Source: Acidobacteriota bacterium
Lineage (GTDB): Bacteria > Acidobacteriota > JAAYUB01
Assembly (NCBI GenBank): GCA_018001935.1
Contig: JAGNHB010000027.1
Span: 1-64,000 of the forward strand
Reading direction: 5' to 3'
Length of the DNA stretch: 64,000 bases
In this document: positions 8,751 to 16,988 of the stretch, piece after piece
How positions within the stretch are numbered: the stretch's first letter is position 1
Layout of the letters: each line of letters opens with the position of its first letter
Made by a program: the position numbers and the translations under genes
Notes under the pieces: generated by a model
Database searches by the model: none
What the model was told of the DNA's origin: nothing
The model's input: the letters and a program-made list of their open reading frames with translations, nothing else

Positions 8751-9632
8751 ATGAAACCGCTCGAGATCCTGGACAACACCCCCCCGTGGGAGTGGCCCCC
8801 GGACGCCGCGAAAACCCTGAAAAACACCATGGAAAACCGCCGCGCCGACGAGGACGACCGGGTCCTCGCCACCGAACTGGCGGGGGACCTGTGCGTCATG
8901 GACGACGAGATCGGCAACCGGCTGCTGGCCATCCTGTGCGACCGGTCCGAACCGGAGGTCGTCCGGGCGGCGGCCGCCATCTCCATGGGCCCCGCCCTCC
9001 AGTCCATGGACGAGCTGGAGATCTGCGGCCGCACCGAGTACGACGAGCCGCCGGTCTCCGACGTCCTCTACCACAAGTTGAAGCAGGCCTTGCAGAAGAC
9101 GTTCCGGGACCCCGCGGAGCCCGACCTCGTCCGGCGGCGCTGCCTGGAGGCCTCGGTGCGCGCCATCCAGGACTGGCACACCGACGCGGTCCGGGAGTGC
9201 TGGGGCAAAGACGACGAGGAGTGGAAGCTCACGGCGGTCTTCTGCATGGGCTACGTCCAGGGATTCGATACGCAGATCCTCGAGGCGCTCCACAGCGACA
9301 ACCCCTGGATCCTCCATCACGCCGTCCGGGCCGCCGGCGAGCAGGCGGTGGAGGAGGCCTGGCCCCGCATCCGGGCGATCCTCGCCGACCCGAAGACCGA
9401 CAAGATGCTGCTCCTGACCGCCCTGGAGGCCGTGTCCAACTTCGAACACCCCGAGTTCGCCATTGAATTGGACCCCTTTCTCGACTCCCCGGACGAGGAT
9501 ATCCGCGAGGCGGCCCTGGAGGCGGTGCAGACCCTGCAGTCCGATTGGGGTCTCGGCGAGGACGACGACGCCTTGGATGAAGACGACCTGGACGAGGACG
9601 AGGAGGAGCAGCCTCCCCGGCGCACGCACTGA
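8751..9632 (+). CDS. HEAT-repeat protein with acidic C-terminal tail
   Basis: A 293-residue, soluble, strongly acidic protein without a signal peptide. It contains successive helical pairs of about 30-40 residues with conserved Ala, Leu and Asp positions, such as 'WILHHAVRAAGE' and 'IREAALEAVQTLQ', typical of HEAT/PBS-lyase repeats used for protein binding. The last 25 residues are mostly Asp and Glu. The ATG at 8751 follows a GGAGGA ribosome site by 5 bases; an in-frame ATG 129 bases upstream has no such site. It heads a plus-strand cluster with the LTXXQ protein and rsmB, but its partner cannot be told from the sequence. Confidence 0.8.
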   Translation: MKPLEILDNTPPWEWPPDAAKTLKNTMENRRADEDDRVLATELAGDLCVMDDEIGNRLLAILCDRSEPEVVRAAAAISMGPALQSMDELEICGRTEYDEPPVSDVLYHKLKQALQKTFRDPAEPDLVRRRCLEASVRAIQDWHTDAVRECWGKDDEEWKLTAVFCMGYVQGFDTQILEALHSDNPWILHHAVRAAGEQAVEEAWPRIRAILADPKTDKMLLLTALEAVSNFEHPEFAIELDPFLDSPDEDIREAALEAVQTLQSDWGLGEDDDALDEDDLDEDEEEQPPRRTH

Positions 9633-9738
9633 GCCTCCGCCGGGCCGGGGCCCGGCACAGGGTCGTGCACGCTGCGGGGCGGTCGCGGAGGGCCCGGGAG
9701 GGCCTTCATGAACGCTTCAGAACCACAGGAGGATACCG

Positions 9739-10461
9739 ATGAACTCAACCCACCGCCCGTCCCATCCCCTCCGCCTCCTCGCCGCCGGGGCGTTCCTCCT
9801 GGCCGCGGTGGCCGCCTGCCCGGCGATGGACCTCGCGCCGACCCTGGGCCCCGACGCCCTCAAGCAACTGGAGGGCTGGAAGGCGCGCCTGAACCTGAGC
9901 GAGGCCCAGCGCAAGAAGGTGGCCATCTTCGTGGACGACTTCGTCCTGAAAATCGAGCCCCTCGTCGAGAAGCTCCAGTCCGAGCAGATGGCCGACCGGC
10001 GCGTCGGCATCCGGGAGGGGATGACCGCGCTCACCGATTTCCAGACCGCTTTCGAGGGCGTGCTCACCCCGTCCCAGAAGATGGCGTGGGAGAAGTTCAA
10101 GACGGAAGGCAAGGGGCTGCTCAGGGACGTGCTCGGGGACCGCATGGCGGCCCGTCTCAAGAAGACGTACGCCTTGTCCGACGCCCAGGTGAAGGACTGC
10201 GTCCCCTTCCTGACCCGCGAAGTGGCGGCCATGATCACCCTGATGGATGCCTTCCGGGCGGCCAAGCAGCAGGGAAAGTCGAAGGAGGATCTGAAGGCCC
10301 AGGGTTCGCTGGACCTGGCCCGGGAGGCCCGCGCCGCCCATCTCGAATGCGAGGCCGCGTTCCAGAAGATCTTCACCCCCGAGCAGTGGAAGCGCTACCA
10401 GGCCGACAAGAACCAGCAGAAGCAGCAGATGCGGCAGAACGCCATCCGCAGCCGCGGCTGA
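9739..10461 (+). CDS. Exported LTXXQ-motif (Spy/CpxP-like) protein
   Basis: A 240-residue protein with an N-terminal signal peptide (MNSTHR, then a long Leu/Ala run ending near PAMD) and a wholly helical, charged mature part. Three copies of an LTxxQ-like motif occur (LSEAQ, LTPSQ, FTPEQ), the signature of the Spy/CpxP superfamily of periplasmic chaperone-like helical proteins. It is longer than Spy (about 160 residues) and looks like two related halves. A strong AGGAGG site precedes the ATG. rsmB starts 19 bases after its stop, so the two are probably cotranscribed. A periplasmic stress or chaperone role is inference from the motif. Confidence 0.7.
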   Translation: MNSTHRPSHPLRLLAAGAFLLAAVAACPAMDLAPTLGPDALKQLEGWKARLNLSEAQRKKVAIFVDDFVLKIEPLVEKLQSEQMADRRVGIREGMTALTDFQTAFEGVLTPSQKMAWEKFKTEGKGLLRDVLGDRMAARLKKTYALSDAQVKDCVPFLTREVAAMITLMDAFRAAKQQGKSKEDLKAQGSLDLAREARAAHLECEAAFQKIFTPEQWKRYQADKNQQKQQMRQNAIRSRG

Positions 10462-10480
10462 GCGCCTCCCGGGACTCCCC

Positions 10481-11857
10481 GTGACGCCCTGGAACGCCGC
10501 GCCTTCCGCCCGCGAGACCGCCGCCGGCCTCCTGGAGCGGGCGCTGGAAGGGCAGGCGCCCTTCGGCTTCGAGGAGATGGACCTCCCCCTCGACGCCCTC
10601 GGCCCCGCCGACCGACGCCTGGCCCACGAGATCGTCCTGGGGACGCTCCGGCGGCTCCCGGCGCTGGACGCGGCCCTGGCCCCCTTCCTCCGCCAACCGC
10701 TGGACCGGATGGACCCGCCGCTGAGGGCCCTGCTGCGGACCGCCGCCTACCAGCTCCGGTTCCTGGACCGGGTCCCCGACTACGCCGTGGTCTCGGAGAG
10801 CGTGAAGATCGCCCGGCGACGCGTAGGCCCCCGGGCCGCCGGTTTCGTCAACGCGGTGCTCCGCAAGGTTGCGGCGGCCCCGCCCGCCCGGCCGGAAGGC
10901 CCCGCGGAGGCGCACTGCCACCCCGAGTGGCTGGTGGAACGGTGGCTCCGGCACTGGCCCGAGGCCGACCTGTCGCGGTGGATGGCGGAATCGAACCGGA
11001 CGCCCCCCGTCCACGTCACGGTCTGGACCCCGCGGATCTCCCTCGCCGCGTTCCTCGACCGGGCGCGGGCGGAGGGCGGGGAGCCGTCTGAACTTTTCCC
11101 GGCCCCGGGGGGCGGCTCTCAACCGGGCGGCCGGCTGCCGGTGGTGGAGATCGCCGCCGGCCCGGACCGGGCGTCGGCCCGGGCCCCCCACGACGTCGCC
11201 CGGTCCCTGGCCGCGGAGGGACTCTGCTTCCTCCAGGACGCCGGGGCGGCCCTGGCGGCCCTGGCCGTCCCGGACCGGCCCTACCGCCGGGTCCTGGATC
11301 TCTGCGCCGCGCCGGGCGGGAAGGCCTTTGTCCTGGCGATGCGCTTCCCCGGGGCATGGGTCACGGCGGCCGACCGCTCGCCCGCCCGCCTTCGGGCCCT
11401 CGAGGCCCGTCGCGCGCAACTCGGGGCCGGCAACGTCCGCCCCGTGGCGGCGGACGCGGTCAAACCGCCCTTCCGCGAGGGGGCTTTCGACCTGGTCCTC
11501 GCGGACGTCCCCTGTTCCGGCACGGGGACCCTCCGCCGGAACCCCGACCTGCGGTGGAAGCTCACCCCGGAGCGGATCGTGCGCCTCCCCCGCCTACAGG
11601 CCGCCATCCTGGAGGCCGCGGCGTCCCTGACGGCGCCCGGCGGCGTCCTGGCCTACGTGACCTGCTCCGCCGAGCCGGAGGAGAACGAGGACGTGGTGGA
11701 ACGCTTCCGGGGGTCCCGGGGCGACCGGTTCCGCCCGGTCCACCCCGGGGAGGGCTTCCGGGCGTGGACGACGCCGGCGGGGCACCTGCGGACCTTCCCC
11801 TCGGCCACGGCCGGGGAGGGTTTTTTTTGCGCCTTATTCGAACGCACAGGAGGATGA
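10481..11857 (+). CDS. rsmB: 16S rRNA (cytosine-C5)-methyltransferase RsmB
   Basis: A 458-residue cytoplasmic rRNA methyltransferase expected to methylate C967 of 16S rRNA using S-adenosylmethionine. The N-terminal 140 residues form a NusB-like helical RNA-binding domain ('ADRRLAHEIVLGTLRR'). The C-terminal half has the SAM motif 'LDLCAAPGGKAF' and the two active-site cysteine motifs of this family, PCSGTG and VTCSAEPEEN. Length is normal (E. coli 429). The start is a GTG 19 bases after the upstream stop, with a weak ribosome site. Its TGA overlaps an ATG of the next reading frame (ATGA). It could be another RsmB/NOP paralogue, but the NusB-like domain favours RsmB. Confidence 0.92.
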   Translation: MTPWNAAPSARETAAGLLERALEGQAPFGFEEMDLPLDALGPADRRLAHEIVLGTLRRLPALDAALAPFLRQPLDRMDPPLRALLRTAAYQLRFLDRVPDYAVVSESVKIARRRVGPRAAGFVNAVLRKVAAAPPARPEGPAEAHCHPEWLVERWLRHWPEADLSRWMAESNRTPPVHVTVWTPRISLAAFLDRARAEGGEPSELFPAPGGGSQPGGRLPVVEIAAGPDRASARAPHDVARSLAAEGLCFLQDAGAALAALAVPDRPYRRVLDLCAAPGGKAFVLAMRFPGAWVTAADRSPARLRALEARRAQLGAGNVRPVAADAVKPPFREGAFDLVLADVPCSGTGTLRRNPDLRWKLTPERIVRLPRLQAAILEAAASLTAPGGVLAYVTCSAEPEENEDVVERFRGSRGDRFRPVHPGEGFRAWTTPAGHLRTFPSATAGEGFFCALFERTGG

Positions 11858-11862
11858 ACACG

Positions 11863-13011
11863 ATGAAGCTGACCGTTTTCGGCGCCGGCATGATGGGTCT
11901 GGGCGCCATTTACGACCTGCTCCGGCAGGACGACCTGGAAACCCTGTACGTGGTGGACGCGGGCAGGGAGCACCTGATGCGCGTCTCCGACCGCTTCGGC
12001 GACCCGCGGCTGCGTCCGCTGGCCGTGAACCTGGACGACCCCGGCGCCGAGGCCGCCCTCTCCCGCGCCCTGGCCGACTCCGACGGCCTTCTCAGCTGCG
12101 TGCCCTACCGCTACAACCTTGCCCTCACCCGCATGGCCATCGCCCACCACTGCCACTTCACCGACCTGGGCGGCAACAACGACGTGGTGGACAGCCAGTT
12201 TGCCCTCGACGCGGAGGCCCGGGCGGCCGGCGTGGCCGTGATCCCCGACTGCGGCCTGGCCCCGGGCACCGTCAGCATCCTGGCCGGGTACGGCATTTCG
12301 CTCATGGACAAGGCGATAAACGTCCACATGCGCGTGGGCGGGCTGCCCCGCGACCCCCGCCCTCCCCTGAACTACAAGCTGGTCTTCTCCGTCAACGGGC
12401 TCATCAACGAGTACATCGAGCCGGCCCGCGCCATCCGGGACGGCCGGATCACCGAAATCGAGTCCCTGGGCGAGCTGGAGACCCTCGCCTTCCCCCCGCC
12501 CTTCGAGTCGCTCGAAGCCTTCGTCACCTCGGGGGGAACGTCCACCCTCGTCAAGACCTTCGAGTTCCAGGTGAAGAACCTCGACTACAAGACCATCCGC
12601 TACCCGGGCCACTGCGAGGCCATCCGCGTGCTGAAGTTCCTGGGGTTGACCGAGAGCCGGCCCGTCTACATCGACGGCAACCCGGTGTCCCCCCGGGCGG
12701 TCCTGGAGCACTGCATGGCCGAAACCCTGGCCGAGGAGGGGCCGGACGTCATCCTGGCCCGGGTCTGGGTCGAGGGCGTCCGGGACGGGAAGCCCGCGAC
12801 GGTGACCTTCGAACTGGTGGATCACCACGACGAGGCCACGGGGCTCTCCGCCATGGCCCGGACCACCGCCTTCGCCGAGACCGTGGTGATGCTGATGCTG
12901 GTGCGGGGGCAGATCCCCCAGCGGGGCACACTGTTCCAGGAACTCGTCGTCCCCGGTGACGCCTTCATCCGCGAGATGGCCGCCCGCGGGGTGAACTACC
13001 GGCAATCGTGA
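11863..13011 (+). CDS. Saccharopine dehydrogenase-like NAD(P)-dependent oxidoreductase
   Basis: A 382-residue enzyme. The first 130 residues form a Rossmann fold with the dinucleotide motif GAGMMG, followed by the 'DLGGNNDVV' and 'VIPDCGLAPGT' segments shared by saccharopine dehydrogenase/reductase and lysine 6-dehydrogenase relatives. The C-terminal part is the matching dimerisation/substrate domain. The family acts on lysine-derived or carboxyspermidine-type secondary amines; the exact substrate cannot be read here. The ATG at 11863 is preferred because AGGAGG (11848-11853) lies 9 bases upstream, while the ATG at 11854 touches the ribosome site and overlaps the rsmB stop. Probably cotranscribed with rsmB. 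Confidence 0.8.
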   Translation: MKLTVFGAGMMGLGAIYDLLRQDDLETLYVVDAGREHLMRVSDRFGDPRLRPLAVNLDDPGAEAALSRALADSDGLLSCVPYRYNLALTRMAIAHHCHFTDLGGNNDVVDSQFALDAEARAAGVAVIPDCGLAPGTVSILAGYGISLMDKAINVHMRVGGLPRDPRPPLNYKLVFSVNGLINEYIEPARAIRDGRITEIESLGELETLAFPPPFESLEAFVTSGGTSTLVKTFEFQVKNLDYKTIRYPGHCEAIRVLKFLGLTESRPVYIDGNPVSPRAVLEHCMAETLAEEGPDVILARVWVEGVRDGKPATVTFELVDHHDEATGLSAMARTTAFAETVVMLMLVRGQIPQRGTLFQELVVPGDAFIREMAARGVNYRQS

Positions 13012-13019
13012 GGATTTCA

Positions 13020-13200
13020 ACCACGAATCGTTCCAGAGTATCCCGCAGGGATACCGGAGATCAGACGGCGGGTGCTCCGCCGACAGGCGGTGCTCCCACC
13101 GGTAGGGCGCCCATGAATAAAACGCTCCGCGAGGTTCGTCTGAGAACGCCATGGGTTCGGGGCGCGTGGGGGCGGCCGGTTCTACACAAATTGAGCCCCT
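13020..13200 (+). repeat. Palindrome-rich intergenic unit between convergent genes
   Basis: This gene-free stretch contains hairpin GTATCCC-GCA-GGGATAC (13038-13054), hairpin CGGCGG/CCGCCG just after it, and the palindrome GGGCGCCC. It looks like a composite of short palindromes rather than a terminator, since no T-run follows. No second copy occurs in the window. Confidence 0.35.
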
Positions 13201-13288
13201 GACGGGGTTCGGGGGGGGCATTTCATGGGTGAGGTTCCGGTTCACGACGATCCGCGGGATCCGCGTTCGCGGCCGGTTCGGGGCCGGG

Positions 13289-14221
13289 TCAGCGTTCGTG
13301 ACGGTTGGGGAGGTCTTTGTCGGGGAGGGCGGTCTCGATGCGGTTGCGGCCGTTCTGCTTGGCCTGGATCAGGAAGTACTCGGCCTGCTCCGCCAGTTCG
13401 GCCGGCTCCTGCTCGTAGGAGGGGATGGCGGAGGCGATGCCCATGCTCACGGTGACGTGGTCCGTGAGCTTCGAGGCCCCGTGGGGGATGCGCAGGGCGA
13501 AGAGGCGCTGCTCGATCCAGGAGGCCACCTGGAGGGCCCCCACCACGTCGGTCTCCGGAAGGATGCAGCCGAACTCCTCGCCGCCGTAGCGGGCGACCAG
13601 GTCCCCCGGCCGGTGAACCGTCCCCGTCAGCACCTGGGTGAACTGCCGCAGGCACTCGTCGCCCGCGAGCCGGCCGTGGAATTCGTTGTAGGCCCGGAAG
13701 AAATCCAGGTCGATGAGGATCAGGGACAGGGGTTTGCGGTTGCGGATGCCCCGCCGCCACTCGCCGTCCAGGTACTCGTCGAAGCGCCGGCGGTTGGCGA
13801 GGCCTGTCAGGGGGTCGGTGAGGGAGAGGTTGTCCACGTAGTCCCGGTAGTGCTTCAGTTCCAGGCAGTTCTGCACCCGCGCCTTGAGCAGCGGCGGGTT
13901 GAAGGGGCGCTCCACGATGTCGTGGGCCCCGACCTCCAGGCCGGGGGTCCAGTCCGTCCCGCCGGGAAGAATCACCAGGACGGGGACGGACTTGCCGCGG
14001 GGGTCGGCCTTGAGCTTCCGGCAGGCCTCGTAGCCCCCCATCCCGGGCACCTCCGGGTCCATCAGGAAGAGATCGACCCGTCCGGACCGGCAGTACTCCA
14101 GCAGTTCGCTGGTGCCGGACACCGCCAGGACGTCCCGCCCCGCGCCGACCCACTGCCGGATGAGGACCAGCTCCGTCGGGTCCGTTGTGGACACGAGGAT
14201 GGCTTGCTTGACGTTCTCCAT
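13289..14221 (-). CDS. Receiver-like domain plus GGDEF diguanylate cyclase
   Basis: A 310-residue cytoplasmic protein expected to make cyclic di-GMP. Residues 1-125 fold as a CheY-like receiver, with Asp55 in 'FLMDPEVPGMGG' at the phosphorylation site. The usual acidic pair in beta1 is replaced by STTD, the conserved Thr/Ser by a non-hydroxyl residue and the Lys by Arg ('ERPF'), so phosphotransfer is doubtful. Residues 145-300 are a GGDEF domain with the active motif GGEEF. An RPGD inhibitory site five residues before it indicates product feedback. The ATG at 14221 follows AGGAGGG by 6 bases; longer upstream frames lack a site. No cognate kinase is adjacent. Confidence 0.9.
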   Translation of the reverse strand: MENVKQAILVSTTDPTELVLIRQWVGAGRDVLAVSGTSELLEYCRSGRVDLFLMDPEVPGMGGYEACRKLKADPRGKSVPVLVILPGGTDWTPGLEVGAHDIVERPFNPPLLKARVQNCLELKHYRDYVDNLSLTDPLTGLANRRRFDEYLDGEWRRGIRNRKPLSLILIDLDFFRAYNEFHGRLAGDECLRQFTQVLTGTVHRPGDLVARYGGEEFGCILPETDVVGALQVASWIEQRLFALRIPHGASKLTDHVTVSMGIASAIPSYEQEPAELAEQAEYFLIQAKQNGRNRIETALPDKDLPNRHER

Positions 14222-14353
14222 GGTTGCCCTCCTGCCGTCGTCTTGCGCGGGCGCCTGCCCCGGTGTCGGTGACGGCGCCTTCCCGCCGACCACGGCCGAA
14301 CGGAAAGTCCGGCCGGCCGCGTCGGCGCCGGGGAAATCCTGGTTTGACGATCT

Positions 14354-14434
14354 CCCCAAAAGTCCGGGAACGGACGAAAACTGGTCTGTAACCCCTTGGC
14401 TCGCGCCATCGCCTGAAGGTCGATGGCACTTTTT
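14354..14434 (-). repeat. Dispersed repeat family D, copy 1
   Basis: About 80 bp shared with 18302-18385. The core is the hairpin GCCATCGCC-TGAA-GGTCGATGGC (14405-14427) followed by ACTTTTT. The flank towards lower coordinates also matches (CCCCAAAA, CGGGAA, CGAA.A). Both copies lie upstream of minus-strand genes. Apart from this repeat, nothing else is visible in 14222-14549. Confidence 0.7.
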
Positions 14435-14549
14435 ACGAGACCATCCTGTAAAGCCAACCCGAGAATATCACAGCACGGCGGTGAAGAAAAGGGGGTTCCC
14501 GATTCAAGGGGCACGGCGGGTCTTCGGCCCGGTGACCGTGCGGTGGTCC

Positions 14550-15908
14550 TCAGGGGGAGGGCCCCCCGGGGTCGGGCCCCGTGCGCTCCGCCGGGAAACC
14601 GGCCTGGCGGAGGGCCTCCTCGAGGGCGACGGGGTCCAGGTCCCGGCCCGTTACCGACACCCTCCGCCCCGCCAGGTCCACGGCCACCGCCCTCACCCCC
14701 AGGCACGTCGAGAGCGCCGCTTTCACCCCCGCCGTGCAGTGGGCGCAGGTCATGCCGTGCACCCGCCAGTGCACGGTGGTCACCCCTTCCCCGAGGGCTT
14801 CGCCCGCCCCGACCCCGGGGGCCTCGTCCAAGGGCGCTCCGCCGGGCGGGGTCCGCCCCGGGCCCGCCTTCGCCGCCCGGCCCGGGCGCCCGGCCGGCCG
14901 CATCGCCAAGGCGAGGACCACGAGCAGACCCACGGCCCATGCGACGGACAGCCACTCCCCCCCGCTCTCCACGTGGCAGGCGGGGGATCGGTCCCGAACC
15001 TGGGCGGCGATCAGGCCCGCCGGGAAGAGGTGGTCGATCAGGACCCCCATGGCCAGGGCGCTGACGGCGATGGACGCGAGGTGGACCAGCCCCGCCCGCC
15101 GCCCCAGGAGCCTGAAGATCGCGGCGAAGGCCGCACCGTTGGTCACCGGCCCCGTGATGAGAAAGACCAGGGCGGCGCCGGGCGAGAGGCCCTTGGCGAC
15201 CAGGGCCGCCGCGATGGGGATCGAGGCGGTGGCGCAAACGTACATGGGGATTCCCGCCAGCATCGTCAGCAGCATGGTCCCGATCCCGCCGCCGCCGCCG
15301 GGGAACCGTTCGAAGAAGTTCTCGGGGATGACGGCGCTGATGAACCCCGCCAGGATCAGCCCGACCAGAAGCGTTTTACCGACGTCCGCCGGGAGGGTCA
15401 CGAAGCCGTGGCGAAGGGCCCGCGTCAGGACGTTCCCGTTCTCCCTCCCCGCCGGTTTCGTGAGGGGAGGGGCGGAGGCGGGGTCACGGTCGGCCAGGGT
15501 CACCGCCCACCCACCCGCGAGGCCGCTCAGGAAGGTGGCCACCGGGGTGAAAACCGCAAAGAGCGGCCCCAGGAGGCTGTAGGTGGCCAGGATGTTGTCG
15601 GCGCCGGTCTGGGGCGTCACCACGAGGAAGGCCGACGTGGCGCCCTTCCCCGCCCCCTGGCGTCGGAGCGAGGCGGCCACCGGGATGACGCCGCAGGAGC
15701 ACAGGGGGAGGGGCAGGCTCAGGAGGGCCGCCTTCAGGGGCGGCAGGAAGCCCTTGCCCGCCAGGTGACGCTCCACCAGAGCGGTCGGGACGACAACGGA
15801 CAGGAGGCCGGCCATGGCGAAGCCGAAGAGGAGGTAGGGCGCCATGAGGGCCAGGTTCTCCCAGAAGGCGGTCAGAAGGGTACGGAAGAGTTCGGTTGCG
15901 CTTGCCAT
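14550..15908 (-). CDS. Heavy-metal permease with C-terminal HMA domain (SO_0444-like Cu/Zn efflux type)
   Basis: A 452-residue inner-membrane transporter. Eight or more hydrophobic helices form an ArsP/DUF318-type permease with the signature 'PLCSCGVIPVA' and 'VTPQTGADN'. A Pro/Gly-rich linker joins it to a 65-residue heavy-metal-associated domain with the metal-binding motif GMTCAHC. The permease-plus-HMA fusion is typical of the SO_0444 family of Cu/Zn efflux transporters. Metal choice cannot be proved from sequence. The start at 15908 gives the permease its usual N-terminus; a purine-rich run of G residues lies upstream. The gene stands alone, with no metal-responsive regulator next to it. 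Confidence 0.87.
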   Translation of the reverse strand: MASATELFRTLLTAFWENLALMAPYLLFGFAMAGLLSVVVPTALVERHLAGKGFLPPLKAALLSLPLPLCSCGVIPVAASLRRQGAGKGATSAFLVVTPQTGADNILATYSLLGPLFAVFTPVATFLSGLAGGWAVTLADRDPASAPPLTKPAGRENGNVLTRALRHGFVTLPADVGKTLLVGLILAGFISAVIPENFFERFPGGGGGIGTMLLTMLAGIPMYVCATASIPIAAALVAKGLSPGAALVFLITGPVTNGAAFAAIFRLLGRRAGLVHLASIAVSALAMGVLIDHLFPAGLIAAQVRDRSPACHVESGGEWLSVAWAVGLLVVLALAMRPAGRPGRAAKAGPGRTPPGGAPLDEAPGVGAGEALGEGVTTVHWRVHGMTCAHCTAGVKAALSTCLGVRAVAVDLAGRRVSVTGRDLDPVALEEALRQAGFPAERTGPDPGGPSP

Positions 15909-15939
15909 GTCGTTGGCCCCCCCCGAAAGTTCGATGCGG

Positions 15940-16060
15940 GAAGAAGGTTTCGGGTGTCGGGTGTCAGTTATCGAATCTCTGATCTCGAATCTCAAATTCC
16001 AATTTCAGATTCCAGATGCCGGATGTCGGGCTTGGGGTTTCGGGTGACGGGGCACAACAC
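15940..16060. repeat. Degenerate AT-rich low-complexity repeat
   Basis: Imperfect repeats of words such as GAATCTC, AAATTCC and CAGATTCC, then repeats of TCGGGT/GTGTCGGG, lie between the permease start and the cyanophycinase stop. The stretch is far more AT-rich than the genes. No gene is seen in 15909-16181. Confidence 0.55.
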
Positions 16061-16181
16061 AACGAAACGAAGATCCCGGAAATAGCGTTGATCGCGCCTT
16101 CGGGGTGAGCGGCTCTGATTCCAGCCGGTTCCCCTCCCCTTATCCCCTTCCGCCTCCCCTCGTCCCCCTCGCGCATCCGCC

Positions 16182-16988
16182 TCAGCCCTTCCGCGCCCAC
16201 GCCACGGTGTCGAATTTCGCCCCGGGGGAGAGGAAGCCGATCTCGAGACCGGTGGCGGAGATGGGTTGACGGTCTTCGCGCTCGGCGTAGTCGGTCTCGA
16301 AGCGGGGGGACCTGGACAGGACGGTGACGGGCCCCTCCCCCAGGGCTTCCAGGACGCCGTCGGGGGTCAGGAGGACGCCCCCGTCCTCGGGAAGGCCGAT
16401 GGCGCGGGCGGCGTGGCCGGCGCTGAGGAACTGCGTCAGGCGAAGAAGGCGGTACCGCTGGAGGAAGTGGGAATCGACGGCGATCCCCCGCACGAACCCG
16501 AACCCCGGCGCCGTGCCGATCACGCCTTTCGTCAGGCCGTCCCGGTCGCCGTCGAAGAGCATGGGGTCGGCGCAGGCCATGGCCCCAGCGCTGGTCCCCG
16601 CCACGGCCAGGCCCTCGCCGAAGCGCCGACGGACCTCCGCCATCAACCGGGTCCCCTCGAGAAGCCCGACCAGTTTCACCTGGTCCCCCCCGGTGAAGAA
16701 CACCAACCCGGCGGCGCCCACCGCGTCGGCGGCCGCGGGGGACTCGGCGTCCTCCCGGCAAACGACGTGGAAGGAGCCCACGGCGCCCGCCCCCAGGCCG
16801 CCGAACGCGTCCTCGTACTCCCGGGCCGTCGTCTCGGGCCGGCTGCTGGCCGCGGGGACCACCAGGATCCCCCCGGGGCCGGCCTCCGCCACGACCCGCC
16901 GGAGGACCACCTTCTGGTAACGCCGGTCCTCCGCCCCCCCCACCAGGAGCAGGCGGCCCGCGGGACTCCCGCCGCCGGGGCCGATCAC
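16182..16988 (-). CDS. Cyanophycinase-like S51 peptidase
   Basis: A 268-residue cytoplasmic hydrolase of the peptidase S51 family (cyanophycinase/aspartyl dipeptidase). The nucleophile elbow GTSAGA places the catalytic Ser at residue 133. 'FFTGGDQ' is the conserved strand-loop found in cyanophycinases, and 'VDSHFLQRYRLLRL' matches the region carrying the conserved His. Family members cleave beta-linked aspartyl-arginine peptides from cyanophycin, or related isoaspartyl peptides. No cyanophycin synthetase gene occurs in the window. Translation starts at a GTG that overlaps the TGA of the upstream sugar nucleotidyltransferase (GTGA), with GGGAGGGG upstream, so the two genes are translationally coupled. 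Confidence 0.87.
   Translation of the reverse strand: MIGPGGGSPAGRLLLVGGAEDRRYQKVVLRRVVAEAGPGGILVVPAASSRPETTAREYEDAFGGLGAGAVGSFHVVCREDAESPAAADAVGAAGLVFFTGGDQVKLVGLLEGTRLMAEVRRRFGEGLAVAGTSAGAMACADPMLFDGDRDGLTKGVIGTAPGFGFVRGIAVDSHFLQRYRLLRLTQFLSAGHAARAIGLPEDGGVLLTPDGVLEALGEGPVTVLSRSPRFETDYAEREDRQPISATGLEIGFLSPGAKFDTVAWARKG

Noticed and set aside
13012..13288. Short frames in the palindrome-rich spacer as a small gene
   Set aside because: No ribosome site and no plausible protein; the sequence is dominated by short inverted repeats.
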